Assembly (NCBI GenBank): GCA_945487445.1
Contig: CALYTU010000004.1
Span: 1 to 30,225, forward strand
DNA length: 30,225 bases
Source of the DNA: an uncultured Clostridia bacterium
GTDB lineage: Bacteria > Bacillota > Clostridia > Oscillospirales > Oscillospiraceae
Direction of reading: 5' to 3'
Position 1 is the stretch's first letter. Every line of letters begins with the position of its first letter. Below the pieces are notes generated by a model. The model did no database searches, was not told the DNA's origin, and saw only the letters and a program-made list of their open reading frames with translations. Shown here piece after piece: positions 30,187 through 30,225 of the stretch. A program made the translations under genes and the position numbers.

Positions 30187-30219
30187 AAACAGGCGTGACT
30201 GCAACGGTCACGCCTGTTT
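30187..30219. terminator. Strong bidirectional terminator at the end of the phage segment
   Basis: Thirteen-base perfect arms (30187-30199, 30207-30219) with A-rich sequence on the left and T on the right. It likely ends the lysis transcript and whatever converges from the right. Confidence 0.88.
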
Positions 30220-30225
30220 TGCCGC

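Larger units (their letters stand above)
16405..30219 (+). mobile_element. Podovirus-like prophage segment without integration or replication genes
   Basis: From the pnp terminator to the terminator at the window end lie lysogeny control genes, a capsid and packaging operon, and holin plus endolysin. Recognised parts are P22-like portal, N4-gp56-type capsid, gp10/gp12-like nozzle, both terminase subunits, r1t-like holin and amidase. I find no integrase, excisionase, helicase, polymerase, recombinase, tape measure or sheath gene. No direct repeat resembling attL/attR is evident at the two ends. It may be decayed, domesticated or continue beyond the window. Edges are set by neighbouring host gene and terminators, not by attachment sites. 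Confidence 0.75.

Noticed and set aside
16405..30225. Attachment sites (direct repeats) at the edges of the phage segment
   Set aside because: I compared the pnp end, the 16.8-17.8 kb gaps and 30115-30225 by eye and found no shared direct repeat long enough to support attL/attR.

Overview
The window looks like a GC-rich member of the Clostridia, most plausibly an Oscillospiraceae-type gut bacterium. Evidence: strong AGGAGG-type ribosome binding sites, Firmicute-type promoters, Clostridia-style versions of RNase Y, U32 protease and MreC/MreD/PBP2, and many small palindromic repeats between genes. The genus cannot be fixed from the sequence alone. There are no rRNA genes, tRNA genes or CRISPR arrays that I can see.

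Housekeeping half (1-16.4 kb). In order: a PLP-dependent methionine gamma-lyase-family protein, translationally coupled to the CCA-adding tRNA nucleotidyltransferase; a U32 family protein (RlhA/TrhP-like), a Maf nucleotide pyrophosphatase and the cell-elongation genes mreC, mreD and a class B PBP2; a pseudouridine synthase on the minus strand, divergent from rny (RNase Y); a 46-residue small ORF; then rpsO and pnp. RNase Y, S15 and PNPase make this an RNA-decay and translation neighbourhood. The gaps hold several kinds of palindromic repeat, including an inverted-repeat element (13.9-14.06 kb) whose right arm recurs identically over 51 bp at the start of the window. Repeats also separate mreC from mreD and make up the N-terminal coding sequence of the CCA enzyme.

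Phage-derived half (16.4-30.2 kb). A minus-strand XRE repressor and an ImmA/IrrE metalloprotease face a plus-strand Cro-like small protein. The divergent promoters share one palindromic operator that overlaps both -35 boxes, a textbook lysogeny switch. Then comes a co-directional morphogenesis operon: P22-like portal, several small virion or lysis proteins, a putative scaffold, an N4-gp56-family major capsid protein, a P22 gp10/T7 gp12-like tail nozzle, a 48-residue protein, a very short terminase small subunit and a full-length terminase large subunit. A minus-strand AI-2E/YtvI-like membrane protein gene follows, then an r1t-like holin and an amidase endolysin ending at a strong terminator.

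Most notable point: the phage segment has lysogeny control, capsid, packaging and lysis genes, but no integrase, excisionase, replication or recombination gene, and the small terminase appears to lack its N-terminal DNA-binding domain. The terminase genes also lie at the end, not the start, of the structural operon. This fits either a decayed podoviral prophage, an element that continues beyond the window, or (the more exciting reading, inference only) a domesticated, gene-transfer-agent-like podoviral particle held next to rpsO-pnp.
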